A DNA stretch of 64,000 nt, from the NCBI GenBank assembly GCA_026874595.1, contig CM049317.1, forward strand, positions 48,198,401 through 48,262,400, written 5' to 3'. The notes beneath the pieces were generated by a model. The model was not told where the DNA came from, did no database searches, and was given only the letters and a program-made list of their open reading frames with translations. The stretch is from Sipunculus nudus. Taxonomy: Eukaryota; Annelida; Sipuncula; Golfingiida; Sipunculidae. Below are positions 10,554 to 22,110 of this stretch, piece after piece. Position numbers and translations under genes: made by a program. Position 1 is the first letter of the stretch. Each line of letters starts with the position of its first letter.

Positions 10554-11340
10554 ACAAAACTGTGTTTTTTTTCTTTAAAAAATAGCTTCACATTCAGGGT
10601 AATTGTCAGACACTTTATTATAAACATTTGAAATGAACATATTTACTCCCTGTTGTCTTCTAGCTTCATGTTATGTTATCACTTTCCTAGCTGCACAAAA
10701 CTGCACGATTTATTTCGTGTGCGGACTGCTACGACAGTCATTATATATAGGGTATCTGTTATGGGCACATAAAGCTTCCCCTGATGTATATATTTACAAC
10801 CATACTGTGTATGTATGATTATTTTGCATATAGTCAATATATGATCGAATTAAACAACTCAGTCTGGACTGAACCTAACCGGAATCTCAAGTCTCAAAAT
10901 AAAAAGACGTCAATGGTAAAATTGGCTCTGCTTCGTTCAAGTGAGAGAAAAAAATGGCACACAATTCAATCACGTTTGTGTAGGCTCACTGATGATGTTT
11001 TGTCTAATAACGAATTAATAAAAACCATATTGTGTGGTCATTTTTCTTCTGTATTATGTGCTCTGCTGAAGGACTTAGATATTAATATACTGCTGTGCTA
11101 AAGAGGTAGCTCTATCAGGTCTCAACTCATAATAAAGTAAAATTAAACTTCAGGTGCACGGGCCCATAACACCTTGAATAATGGAGTACCGCTCCCAAGG
11201 TTAGTGGCCCCGGCCGTCAAAGGTCATGTTAATAATGTCTTCATTACCGTGTGCAACAGCGTACAAAAGGTTTAACCCCTTCGTTAAGCCAGCAGTTAAA
11301 TTTTACAGGGGTTCCCACCTGGCGTAAGGAGTGAGGTTAT
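10554..11340. other. 3' flank of GNAT copy B, no clear gene
   Basis: An open stretch at 10784-11101 (105 residues, Leu/Lys/Ser-rich) has no recognisable motif and may be chance. The rest is plain intergenic sequence. Confidence 0.3.
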
Positions 11341-11359
11341 AGCTTCACCACCTGATATA

Positions 11360-12770
11360 CTCATTAAGTCACCTGACGTACAGAGTTTATATAACAACTT
11401 GTCATCTGACGTACAGATTATACAGCAGCTTGACGTACAGATTATACAACAGCTTTATCACCTGACATACAGATTATACAACAGCTGAATCATCCGACGT
11501 AAAGATTATATAACAGCGTGTCCATCTGACGTAAAGATTATAAAATAGCTTTTCATCTGACGTCCAGATTATACAAAAGCTTGATCACCCGACGTACAGA
11601 TTATGTAGCAGCTTGTCCATCTAACATACAGAATATGTAACAGCTTGAACAGCCGACGTGCAGGTTATATAACAGCTTGTCCATATAACGTACAGAATAT
11701 ATAACAACTTTTCACCTCATGTACAGCTTTTATAACAGCTTTTCATGTGACGTACAGATTATGTAAAAGCTTTTCATCGACGTACAGATTATACAAGAGC
11801 TTGAACACCCTACGTGGAGATTATACAACAACTGGTCATCTGACGTACATAATATGTAACAGCTTGCCATCTGACGTACAGATTATATAACAACTTGTCA
11901 TCTGACCTACGGATTATACAAGAGTTGAACACCCTACGTGGGGATTATACAACAACTGGTCATCTGACGTACATAATATATAACAGCTTGCCATCTGACG
12001 TACAGATTATATAACAACTAGTCATCTGACGTACAGATTATGTAACAGCTTGTCATCTGACGTACAGATTATACAAGAGCTTGAACACCCGACGTACAGA
12101 TTATACAACAACTGGTCATCTGACGTACATAATATGTAACAGCTTGCCATCTGACGCACAGATTATACAACAGCTCGTCCTCTGACGTACTGCTTATACC
12201 ACAAATTCATCACCTAACGTACAGATTATATAACAGCGTGTCGAACTAACGTACAGAAAATGTAACAGCCTGTCATCAGACGTACAGATTATATAACAGC
12301 TTGAACACCTGAAGAAACAGATTATATAACAGCTTGCCCATGTAATGTACAGATTATATAACAACTTGTCATCTTATGTACATATTATATAACAGCTTGT
12401 TCATCTTACGCACAGAATATATAACAACTTGTCAACTGACGTACGGATTATATAACGCCTTGATCATCTGAGGAAGAGATTATACAACAGCTTGTCCATC
12501 TGACGTTCAGATTAAATAAAAGCTTGTCCGTCTGACGTTCAGATTATATAAATAGCCTGTCTACCTCACGTTCCGTTTAATGTTACAGCTTGTCATCTGA
12601 CGTTCGGTTTAATGTAACAGATTCTCATCTGGAGTACGGTTTAATGTGACAGCTTGCCATCTGAAGTACGGTTTAATGTAACAGCGTGTCCAGCATGCAT
12701 AAAATTAATGTTACAGCTTATCATCTGATGTATAGACTGATGTTACTGGCGAAATGATTTATGTCTCAAA
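11360..12770. repeat. minisatellite A, about 31-bp unit, roughly 45 copies
   Basis: Tandem units built from TCATCTGACGTACAG + ATTATATAACAGCTTG, with point changes and occasional length changes; the 3' third shifts to a variant (ACGGTTTAATGTAACAGC). Most units carry TGACGTAC, a CRE/ATF-like half site. No spacers are interposed and the units are not conserved enough for CRISPR; this is a tandem minisatellite. Confidence 0.9.
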
Positions 12771-15700
12771 CGTGTTCAACCGGCGTATATAAGATTAAGA
12801 ACCCAATCATGTCCACCTGAAGTACAGGGCGGAGTAATATAATCTTGACATACAATTTACAGAGTGAATTTCACACTTGTCAGCTGCAGAACGGATAGAA
12901 TAAAGTGACATAGGATAAAGTAAAAGCAAGCTTATCAAACTTGAAATTAAGGAAAGAGTAACATTACATGTTAGGAAATGAAAGCATATATATCCAAGTT
13001 GTAAATATAACTTGCTTTAAAGGGCATACCTTTTATCCGTATCCGCACTAAAATTTTAATGCGCCCTTCCCTGGCCCATGTCCACTTCCTCCAAAAAGGG
13101 TAGTGAAAATGGGACCACTTTAGCCTTTAGATAATAATTTAACAAACAAGCCGATAATCTAATAAAAGAACAAGTGGTAACAAAAAAGGCAAGGTTTTAA
13201 AACATGACCTCACTGTAGAGACAATATGCTTGCATATTGTGACATAAGCACATGTTAATTAGTGAATAAATGATAAATCAAGTAAAATCATTGAATAATT
13301 TTCATTTATAACGCGGAATTTCTATATGCTGCTTCGTTAAAATGATAATACGACAGGTATATTTAATAAGGTAATAAGGTACGTATGACAGGATCTATGT
13401 TACCTTTATGTTGTTTCCTGACAAAGTTTACATAGGGTCTGAAATTGTTTGAATTTTACAACAACAAAAAAGTGTGGAAAAAAAAGAATCCAAGAATCAA
13501 ACCAAACGCCATAGAAACAGGCAACAAATATTCCCGTCGGTAACCCCATGTATGGATATCCTATATATAATCAATTCTTTATTGCCTCGAGCCCCCCGAC
13601 CGCCCTTCACAATTTTAATTAAATTCGTGCATATCTGTTTTAGGTATATTATAAGACAAACAAACAAAAAAAGCAGGCAGTCAGGTCTGTAGTTATGGCT
13701 TTCCGGTCATTGTATATATCTAATGCTAATAGATTCAAGGTAAAGCGAGAGTTACAGATACAGAGACCGACATATTCCTATAATTATAAGACCAGTCTTT
13801 ACTGAGAACCGCCCAGACGACTAACAGATGTCTGCTGTATGAATGCACATTTTGATAGCCTCGTGATAATTATTATTCTCCAGCCAAAAGTCTGATCAGT
13901 GAGATTCTGTCTGTGAGCAGAGCCCCAAGCGAACTTTAGGTGGACCAGTTTTCAGCTGTCTAGACACCAGTAGCTGATTTAGCTGATTTGGCATATCTCG
14001 GACAGGCGCCCTGATTTGAATGAGCAACAAACTTGGATAGCGCGGACAAAAAGTAAGAAGTTTTTTTACAGTGGAATAATTTAATCATGCATTCGGTAAA
14101 ACTTATTTTTACATGTTGATGTTTCATACATCATATATCATTTTCTGAATGTTTAAAATCATAATATTATGTTACGCGTCCAAACTGTATGCTTTAATGC
14201 TTTAATTCTATACCCGTTAATGTTGGAAAATGCATCATTTGATGTCCGAACCCGTCTGCATTATTTTTTTTTTTTGTCATTTATTTTATTAAGGATGATG
14301 CTAGAGAATGTCTTAAAATTGATTCAGACTTTTATTCAGGCACTTGTGTGTGCAAGTTTATGCGGGTGTGTATTTTTGTGTGTGTATATGTATTTTCTCT
14401 GTACGCGTTTGCGGTTGAGGTAGTGCAGATAGTCGCTTATAGATTTGTTTTAGTGCTGTGTGGAGGTAGCCACTTTGTGTGTGTGTGTATGTGTGTTTGA
14501 ACGTTAATTTGTACGCCTGGTGGTGTGTTAGTGTACAAACTGTGGACGCCTGTAGACGCACTTGTGTACCAGGATATTCGAGTGCGTGTGTGTGCGTGCA
14601 TGTGCCTAACCTCCGGGTTTCTATTTCTTCATAATAATCCAGAGCCTGTGGGACGGTAACCACAGACAGCCCTCGATCAATACAGACGCTATATAATTCT
14701 CCATGAACTGCTTTTCCTTGACAAGATGTAAGCTATGATTAAGTTTCCTTGATCTAGTGGCCAACACATACCTGATTAGCAAGTCTGAGTGAAAAATGGC
14801 ATATTGCCCAAGTATCATGGTCTGGGTATCCGCAGCCAAATTGTGTAAGTTAAACAGTTGCATTTCTAATTAAGTCATTCTTTTAAAAGAAATCAAATTA
14901 AGATAAAAATTAGTATTTTTTGTGCTACCACTTTTGATTTGTTTGATTTTGTGACAATTGGTTAGGATTTCATCGGGAATGTAGATGATATTCCTCGTAA
15001 TTTATGAACATATTTGTCTTTTGAAGTATTGGTGTTATCTTTACGTTTATCTCACGCTGATATCATATATGAAAAAAGCAGGACAAATAGTATTCCTTCA
15101 ATTCTAAACCCATGAAAGTAACGCAATTGAAAGAGAGTTGAAATAAGGTGTTTTTTTTTCTTAGTTTCTACCAGATAATAATTATTTTCGTTTATGTGTT
15201 AATGTCTAGTATTTATTAATCCGATCGCTGCCTTGTATCAGCTTATTTTCAAGTCAGCCTCAGATAGTCACTTTGACGCCACCTTACATTTTATAATTAG
15301 ATGTATCTGCAACATATTATGCTTGCCCTTATCTTAGGGATCAGTTGCCACTTAGTGGGATTTCTGATTTTTACCAAGTTTTTTTAAGTCCTTAAACAGA
15401 GTTTAATGTAACAGAACATTTTAAGATTTATACATATACTTACCTTATGTTTGCCATTTCTATGAAACGCTCCAGAATGTGTAAGAAATTATTAAACTTA
15501 TATTGTGATATGTGAGCTTAAATCACACTTATTTAAAATAGGCCCGATCATGGTTATTTTAGCATTTCTGTATTCCAGTTGTTTCATGATTCAACTTTGT
15601 ATTCAAATTGTATTACAAATATAAATACAGGAGAATAATTATCTTATATATGTTCTGTATGAAAGATATGCTGTGGTCGGATTTATATTCGCAAGGGTTT

Positions 15701-16070
15701 CAAATTCACCATGTTCGCGAAGGGGAAATTATCTTGAAAATAAAGCGACATCTGCACATTTGGACAATAATTCATTCTATAGGCTCATTGACATCCCACA
15801 TATATTTGACAGGTAGCGTCGATATTAGCGTAATTGTAAGGTTATGCGTAATTCATAGATTGTTTTTGATTTAATTAATATCAATTATATATGCCGAGGT
15901 TGCATGAAGAATTTCCACCTGTTAGATGTTCCCTTACCTCCTCGTGCGATTGTTCAGATTTTGCGCGAATATTAGGTCCTTGATATAAAAATGGTTATGT
16001 ACATTGTATGGAAAATAAAAAATAAAATAAACCCTTGCGAAATACTGAACATTTGAAAATCGTGGAAAAT
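12771..16070. other. long noncoding stretch
   Basis: No supported gene. It includes a GT/TG-rich low-complexity stretch at about 14340-14610. Open frames here lack family motifs and are AT- or GT-biased. Confidence 0.4.
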
Positions 16071-16076
16071 AATTTA

Positions 16077-16217
16077 CCTCGCCAATGTGAAGCCAACCAC
16101 CAAAAGGTTCGTAGTCTCTTTCACTTCCACCAGGTGACGCCTCAAAGCGGATATGGTAACCAACGTTCCACGGGCAGGTTGTCAATAGAACCCTCACGTC
16201 TGCTTGGGAAATCCTAG
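16077..16217 (-). CDS. candidate internal exon, unknown protein
   Basis: On the minus strand an acceptor (GAACATAACTAG) at about 16218 is followed by about 140 bases encoding SQADVRVLLTTCPW, GYHIRFEASPGGSE and EPFGGWLHIGE, and then a donor GTAAATT at 16076. The composition (Trp, Cys, Gly, few repeats) is unlike the surrounding AT-rich junk and looks protein-like. I do not recognise the domain. No neighbouring exon was identified, so it may be a real exon of a gene with large introns or an old fragment. Confidence 0.35.
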
Positions 16218-16639
16218 TTATGTTCACATATATGCGTGCTCGTGACGTTTCTATTGCGTCATCTACATGTAGTCAATAAGATATTTTACAAACAGTAGCC
16301 ACACAGATACCGTACTACAGTGAGAATGTTGGCGTCAGAAGTTCTTAAGAGAATGACAGGGGGCGCGGTATCCACAGTATCCTATATTCAATCGTTTATA
16401 ATAGTTACGTATATTAAGAATAACTTTATACCAATATAGACTTTCTTCTGTGGGAGCTGGTTGTCTTGTCTAAAAGACAGACTTGCTTATTGCAGATCGT
16501 GTATGTGTGTTTCTTTAACTGATTTGCATGGCATTTTAACATGGATTAGGTGGGCAAGAGATGAATTGCTACAAATGGGGTGGGGGGGGGGGGGGGAATA
16601 ATTTGGGGGAAATCAGGTACTGAACAATCCATTTTCTTT

Positions 16640-16960
16640 TTGCATTTGCTTGTATGTTTATGTATTTTTGTTCACAGCACAAACCACGCACTCCGTAACG
16701 GAATCTCATGAAATATTCAGAGCATTGCGGGAATGGGCCAGTTTAGAAACGCTTCGATTTTGCTGTGGATCCTGCGCTTGATCCGGATCCAGGAATGTTA
16801 TAAAGGATAATCCACAAATGTACACTCACTGTTGCACATATGGACCTCTGAATATAGGCCGGTTGGGTAAAAACACGGCTTTTTGGAGCATTCTACAATA
16901 AGGGACTATTCTCAAGGCGGAGGTTTGCAGTCTTTTGAATGCAGATTGCTAGTTTCCAAA
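16640..16960 (+). repeat. MITE family M1, copy 1
   Basis: Shares GGAATCTCATGAAAT, GGGAATGGGCCAGT, a GATCCGGATCCAGGA block and the GCGGAGGTTTGCAGTC...GAATGCAG end with five other copies in this window. A poly-G run (16577-16596) lies just upstream. Confidence 0.75.
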
Positions 16961-18465
16961 CTGATTTCAATGGATAAAACTGTGAACAGTAAACCACGCA
17001 TCGTTGGATATTGAAGTGCCATATCAATACGAGATGATAATGGCTTTCTTAAACTGTTTACATTATTTTCCTGTCAGAATCGATCGAGATTTCTTTGAAA
17101 TATATCGATAAGTCTCTGCAGACGAGAGAGTTTGCGTTACATCGCGGTTGTATAAGAAGATTTTAAACTTGACTTATAAATTGAAAGTCCAAACGAATTT
17201 ATTTTCATTGAAAAGATTGCATTTACTTCCGATTCAGATTCCGTATTTTTATAATTTCTGAACTAATGGTTTCGCAATTTCAGCAATGACAGAATCACAC
17301 GAACAATAATTTATATCAATTTAAATATATGGATTCCAATTTTTCTAATTCTGCATCAGTCATCGTAAAATCAAATCAAAATGACGCGCAATAATGTTAA
17401 ATAATTTTAATTAAATCTTAATTTTAAGTTTAATTTTACATTCTGCATTCTTTTTATCTTTAAACTAAACGTTTGAAATTCAAGAGTATAATGAGAAACC
17501 GAAACGTACTTCAATATATGGTTTCGCATGTACTTTGATCACATCAGAGTCATCCTCCTATATTAAAAAGCAATTTCACGTAGAATCATCATATTTTATA
17601 AAATAAGCCATGTATTCCTTAAAACCATTTTGTAAACATTTAAAAAATAAAGTAAATAAGAGGTTACGCGACTAGCGTTACGTGACAGGGATTTATCTTT
17701 TAAAATTTTATAGTAAATTTACAAAGTTTATAGAGCCTTAATCAATATCATTATTTGTTTATCACATCTATATTAGAACTGACGATGTTGCACTTGACTT
17801 TTTGTTACGGAACTATTCTGTGACCATTTCATGGATGTACACCATTTTGGTCTTGAACTATCAGGTATGATGCAAAGTGTGTCCCAAGGGGATTCTTTTC
17901 TAATTTCTCCATAAATTCAGAGATCGCTCAAATTATTGTGCGTAGAGGCTATCGCAGCTCCACCTGTCGGCAAATTTGATCGTGTAACAATACAACAAAT
18001 AAGTTGTTACCCTGGATCAGGGCCTGAGGCCCTCCGCCCAAACGTTGCGACCTGTATATATGATGCGGTTCTTTTGTTCCACTTTAAGTATTGTAAGAAG
18101 AGGACAAATAGTTCAAGATGAGATTTCATAATGCGTCGAACGTTAAATAACGAAATTTCATTTATAAACATATACACAGTGTTTGATGTGTAAGGGCGAA
18201 TAACCTTTCCTAGATGTACTTTTGGACTTGAAATGAATGTAACGGGTCCTGATATCGCCTGATAAAACAATGTACCTTTTCGGGGGGGGGGGGGATGTGG
18301 TGATGTGTTATATTTTAATATTTAAAGAGGTGGGTCAGTCTTCGTTTTATGAGAGCGCCACCTGTCGTATTTGGGATAAAACTAAACTGGGCTTAATATG
18401 CAGAAAAATGAAGGGGTGAGTTAAGCTAATTACCCAAATAAAAACAAGAACAGAGGGTTGAAAAA
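16961..18465. other. intergenic, downstream of the Glu-rich gene
   Basis: AT-rich; a poly-G run at about 18280-18293. No gene seen. Confidence 0.4.
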
Positions 18466-18471
18466 TTTATT
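18466..18471 (-). terminator. likely poly(A) signal of the Glu-rich gene
   Basis: AATAAA on the minus strand, about 365 bases after the stop codon at 18835-18837. The implied 3' UTR covers about 18450-18834. Confidence 0.45.
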
Positions 18472-18834
18472 GTCCTGTGACCGAGATCCATTGAGACAGA
18501 GTATGACAGGATAACATATATGACTATAAAAATCAGCAAGCGGGATTTTGCTATACGAGATGCTGTAATCGGATACAAATGTTTATATTATATAAACTTA
18601 AAGTCCAACGTCAACAGGAACATTATCAGTTCATAAAAGAACAAAAAATATTCTTTAAGTCAATATTAAAAAAGTCGTCATACTCTCCACATTAGTTGAC
18701 ACGATATTATATCACATAATTTATACACAGGTTTTCGGAGGCTTAGGGCATCAACGTAATATGGTTGGCAAGCAGTCATTCAAAATCTCAGGCAAACTTA
18801 TGAAATATATACATCTGATTGTTAATGATTAATG

Positions 18835-21667
18835 TCACAGATCGGTGTGAGCTACTTCAGACCCTTGCGTGTAAGTATGGGTCGTGACTGTAGATTGCTT
18901 ATGAAATGTTTGCCCACCGAAAACTGGTTGACTATAAAACTGTTTTTGCGTTGTTTGAGTTTGTTGTCTGAACCCAGTGGGTGGCGATGACACCTTGTCG
19001 TCTGCCTTTGTGTAAACCCCGATGGCTTCCAAAGCGCGTGCGCGTGACTGTTGCCATGGTTTCGGTTTAACAAGAGCCCGCACACCTTCATCATCATCAT
19101 ACTCCATATCCTCGTGTTTGCTCGAAACGGTGATCTCACCAACTATGTTGCGAGGCCGAGGCACCGTGCCGAAATTTGCTGGCCGGGAAGCCGCGGGTTT
19201 TGTGGGGTCGAAAACTCCAATTTCCGCGCGATCTCGAGCCTTCGTCGGGTCAAATATTCCAGCACGAGCGCTGGTGGGAACGGTGTAGGATTGCTCAAAA
19301 ACACGTGTCTGAGGAGGACCCCCGCCTCCCTGCGTTGTCTCTAGGCGTCTTTGTCTAATTAACAATAAGCCTTCATTACCACCAGGTTGGCCGTACGTTG
19401 TATGAGTGGTGTATTGACCCGTTTGCATTCCGTAGGGCCCTCCGATTGGCGGGCCAGAGTGGACCGGGTAGTTGCCCGTTTGGGATTCATAACTTTGTCC
19501 AAACGAAGGCATACCTCCAAGTAACCTCTGGAGAGCTCTGAAATCTTCTGTCAGCTCCTTCGCTTGGATCCTAGCCGAGTAAACTAGTGCCTCGCCCCCA
19601 GGGGCGATCTTGCGTTCACCTGCCATTTCGTCCACTATCTGCGTGACTTCTGCAGGCTTGGCCTCGGCCTTCGCTTCTTGCTCAGCCTGTGCTACTTCCT
19701 GAGCGGTCGACAGCGCGCCCATTCCAGAATAGTGAAAGAGATTATCGTAAAAGGTTTCTGGAACTGGCTTGTACTCATACACGGGCAGCGAACTCTCGGT
19801 GTAGGTTTTACACATTATAACCTCAGCTTGTTGTTTCGCCAGTTTGTCATTGTCCGCTGCCACTTTTTCCTCAAGCTCGCGCATGCTTTTGAATATGGTG
19901 CTGACTTCCTGGTCAGCTTGTTTCTCTGACTGATCAACATCCACCGTGGCAGTGATGGTTAAACCTGCCGCTGTTTGCTCTCCTTCCATCACCTCCACTT
20001 TCGTCTTTTCCTCAGTAGTAATCTCAGATTTTTCCTCAGCAGGACTGATTTCCATGGTAACTTCAGCTTCTTCTGTTTTGGCTTCATCCGTCGACACCTC
20101 TACCTCCATCTTCGTCTCTGCTTCTTCCTCAGTGACTGCCACATCAGCAGATATCTCCTCAGACGTTGCGACGGTTACCTCGGCGACTGCTTCCTCCTCT
20201 TTAGCCTCCTCTTTAGCCTCCTCTTGGGTATCCATGCTTACCTCGGCTGATATTTCTTCCTGCTTTTCGACTTCCGTTTCGACAACTGCTTCCTCTTTCT
20301 GTGTGACCTCCTCAGACATTGAAACCTCAAAACTAGCTTCCCCTGTCTCCTCTTTCTGATCTTCTTTTGCCTCCTCTGATGTGCTTATATCTACAGAGAA
20401 AGCTATCTGACCTTCAGTCTCTTGAACATCTGCCGACACCTCAGCACTTTCTTCTGTGACCTCAGTGACCTCTGCCTCAGCCTTTTGTTCCGTAACCTCA
20501 CTGACCTCTGACGTGACCTGCTGAGAGTCCGTTTCATCCACCGTACCAGCCATGGTGACCTCACTTTCTGCTTCAACGGTCACTTCCTCGGCTGGTTTAG
20601 CTTCTTCGGACACTTCTGTGTCTACCGTCATCTGGATTTCCGGTGCAGGCTCCTCCTTTGCTTCAGCACTCTCTTCTGTTGAAACATCGGCGGTAAACGT
20701 AAATCCAGAGGACGTCTCTCCCTCCGTTGTTTCGGTAGTTGTTTCTACAACAGTCTCCTGCTCGGACTTGACTTCACCACTCTCAGCAGCTGATGTTTCT
20801 GTTACATCAGTGTCAACGGCCACAGTCATTGCTGTTTCACCGGCTGTTTCTTCTTGCTTCTCTTCAGCTTGTTCCTCTGTTGAGATGTCGGCCGAAAACG
20901 TGAAACCACCCGAAGTTTCTCCTTCGATTGATTCTGTGGTTTCCATTTTCTTTACCTCACTTTCTTCCTGGACATCCACTTTTACAGAAATTTCTGATTC
21001 CTCCTCTATTTTAGCCTTCTTTGCTTCTTCTTCGTCCTCTTCGGTACCTTCCGCCTTTTCTGCCTCTTCTGATGCTTTCTTGCGGAGCTTTCTTGCTTCC
21101 CGTCTCTTCACCAACATTTCTTTCTCTAAATGCTGAGCTGCGGCCACATTAGCCTCTAGCTCAGCATCAAGGTCGAGCTCCTCCTCCCCGTGTACTTCCT
21201 TTTCCACCACCACTTCTTCTGACTTGGCTTCGACACTTTCTGCCGCTGCCGCTTCTTCTGCTGCAGCACTTTCGACCTGCGTCTCGGTGACAGTCTCCTG
21301 AGATGTGATGCTGACAGCCGCCTCTTTGTCTGCTTCTGGTTCTTCGCTTGTCGTTTTAACTGTTGTTTCTTCTACGACAGTCACAGATGATGCACCCTCG
21401 CCGGTTGTTTTCTTGGTTTTTTTAGTAGTTTTAGTTTTCTTGGTCTTCACAGTCTTGCCTGATTTCGTTGATGACTCCGTTACTGTTTCTGTAACCTCCT
21501 CTTTCCCCTCGGATTTCTTAGATGTCTCTTCTTTGGCCCCCTCTTCATCTTTTTTACCAAACTTGGACTCGACCTTTCCAATTCGTTTACTTGAGCTGGA
21601 ACTGGTAGTTTTAGAGGATTTGGAAGATTTTCCCCCTTCAAACATAGCCATGCGGTCCTTAGCGGAC
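18835..21667 (-). CDS. Glu/Val/Thr-rich repeat protein, 3'-terminal exon
   Basis: One uninterrupted minus-strand exon of about 943 codons. It starts right after TTTTCTTTTTTTTTACAG (acceptor at 21668-21669), so reading further upstream is intron; the exon enters at the third base of a codon (…SAKDRMAMFEGG). ATG at 21651 is in a good context (ACCGCATGG) and could be a start if upstream exons are noncoding. Layout, numbered from SAKDRM: a Ser/Lys/Thr-rich basic segment (about 10-90); a very acidic region (about 90-600) with repeats GGFTFSADISTEE, SGFTFTADVSTEE and QIAFSVDISTSEE; a possible short helix (MRELEEKVAADNDKL); then a Pro/Gly/Gln/Tyr-rich tail with GIFDPTKARDRAEIGVFDPT and a last block EGVRALVKPKPWQQ…EAIGVYTKADD, ending SEVAHTDL. 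No signal peptide in the exon. I do not recognise the family; a cytoskeletal or sarcomeric role is a guess from composition only. Homology to neurofilament-like proteins would be compositional. Confidence 0.85.
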
Positions 21668-21744
21668 CTGTAAAAAAAAAGAAAATAAAAAATATGTAAT
21701 ACAACATTGCCCATTATACAGACAGTGGTAAGAATGATGGATTC

Positions 21745-21850
21745 CACAATAATGATAATAATAAGAAAAAAAAATAATAATTGTATTATTATTATTATTG
21801 TTATTATTATAATATTATTAAAATTTTATTAATTTATTATTAAAATATTA

Positions 21851-21905
<55 letters not shown>

Positions 21906-21935
21906 TTCATTATTATTATTTTATTATTATTTTTT
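21745..21935. repeat. (ATT)n-rich microsatellite
   Basis: Imperfect ATT/TTA tract in the intron just upstream of the large exon. Confidence 0.9.
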
Positions 21936-22001
21936 CTTTTAAATTATTACAGTTATTTTATTGCATTTAAGGTGTTGGTGCGTTTCTGAGAGCTGCTTTT
22001 G

Positions 22002-22002
<1 letters not shown>

Positions 22003-22082
<80 letters not shown>

Positions 22083-22108
22083 CGAGAGCGAGAGCGAGAG
22101 AGAGAGAG
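22003..22108. repeat. compound microsatellite (TTA)n(TA)n(GA)n
   Basis: Three adjoining simple repeats: TTA to about 22044, TA to about 22062, then GA/GCGA to about 22108. Confidence 0.95.
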
Positions 22109-22110
22109 AC

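Noticed and set aside
10784-11101. 105-residue open frame after GNAT copy B
   Set aside because: No motif, no splice or poly(A) context, and no counterpart after copy A.
11360-12770. CRISPR-like array of about 31-bp repeats
   Set aside because: Units are contiguous with no unique spacers, drift steadily, and lie in an animal genome. It is a minisatellite.
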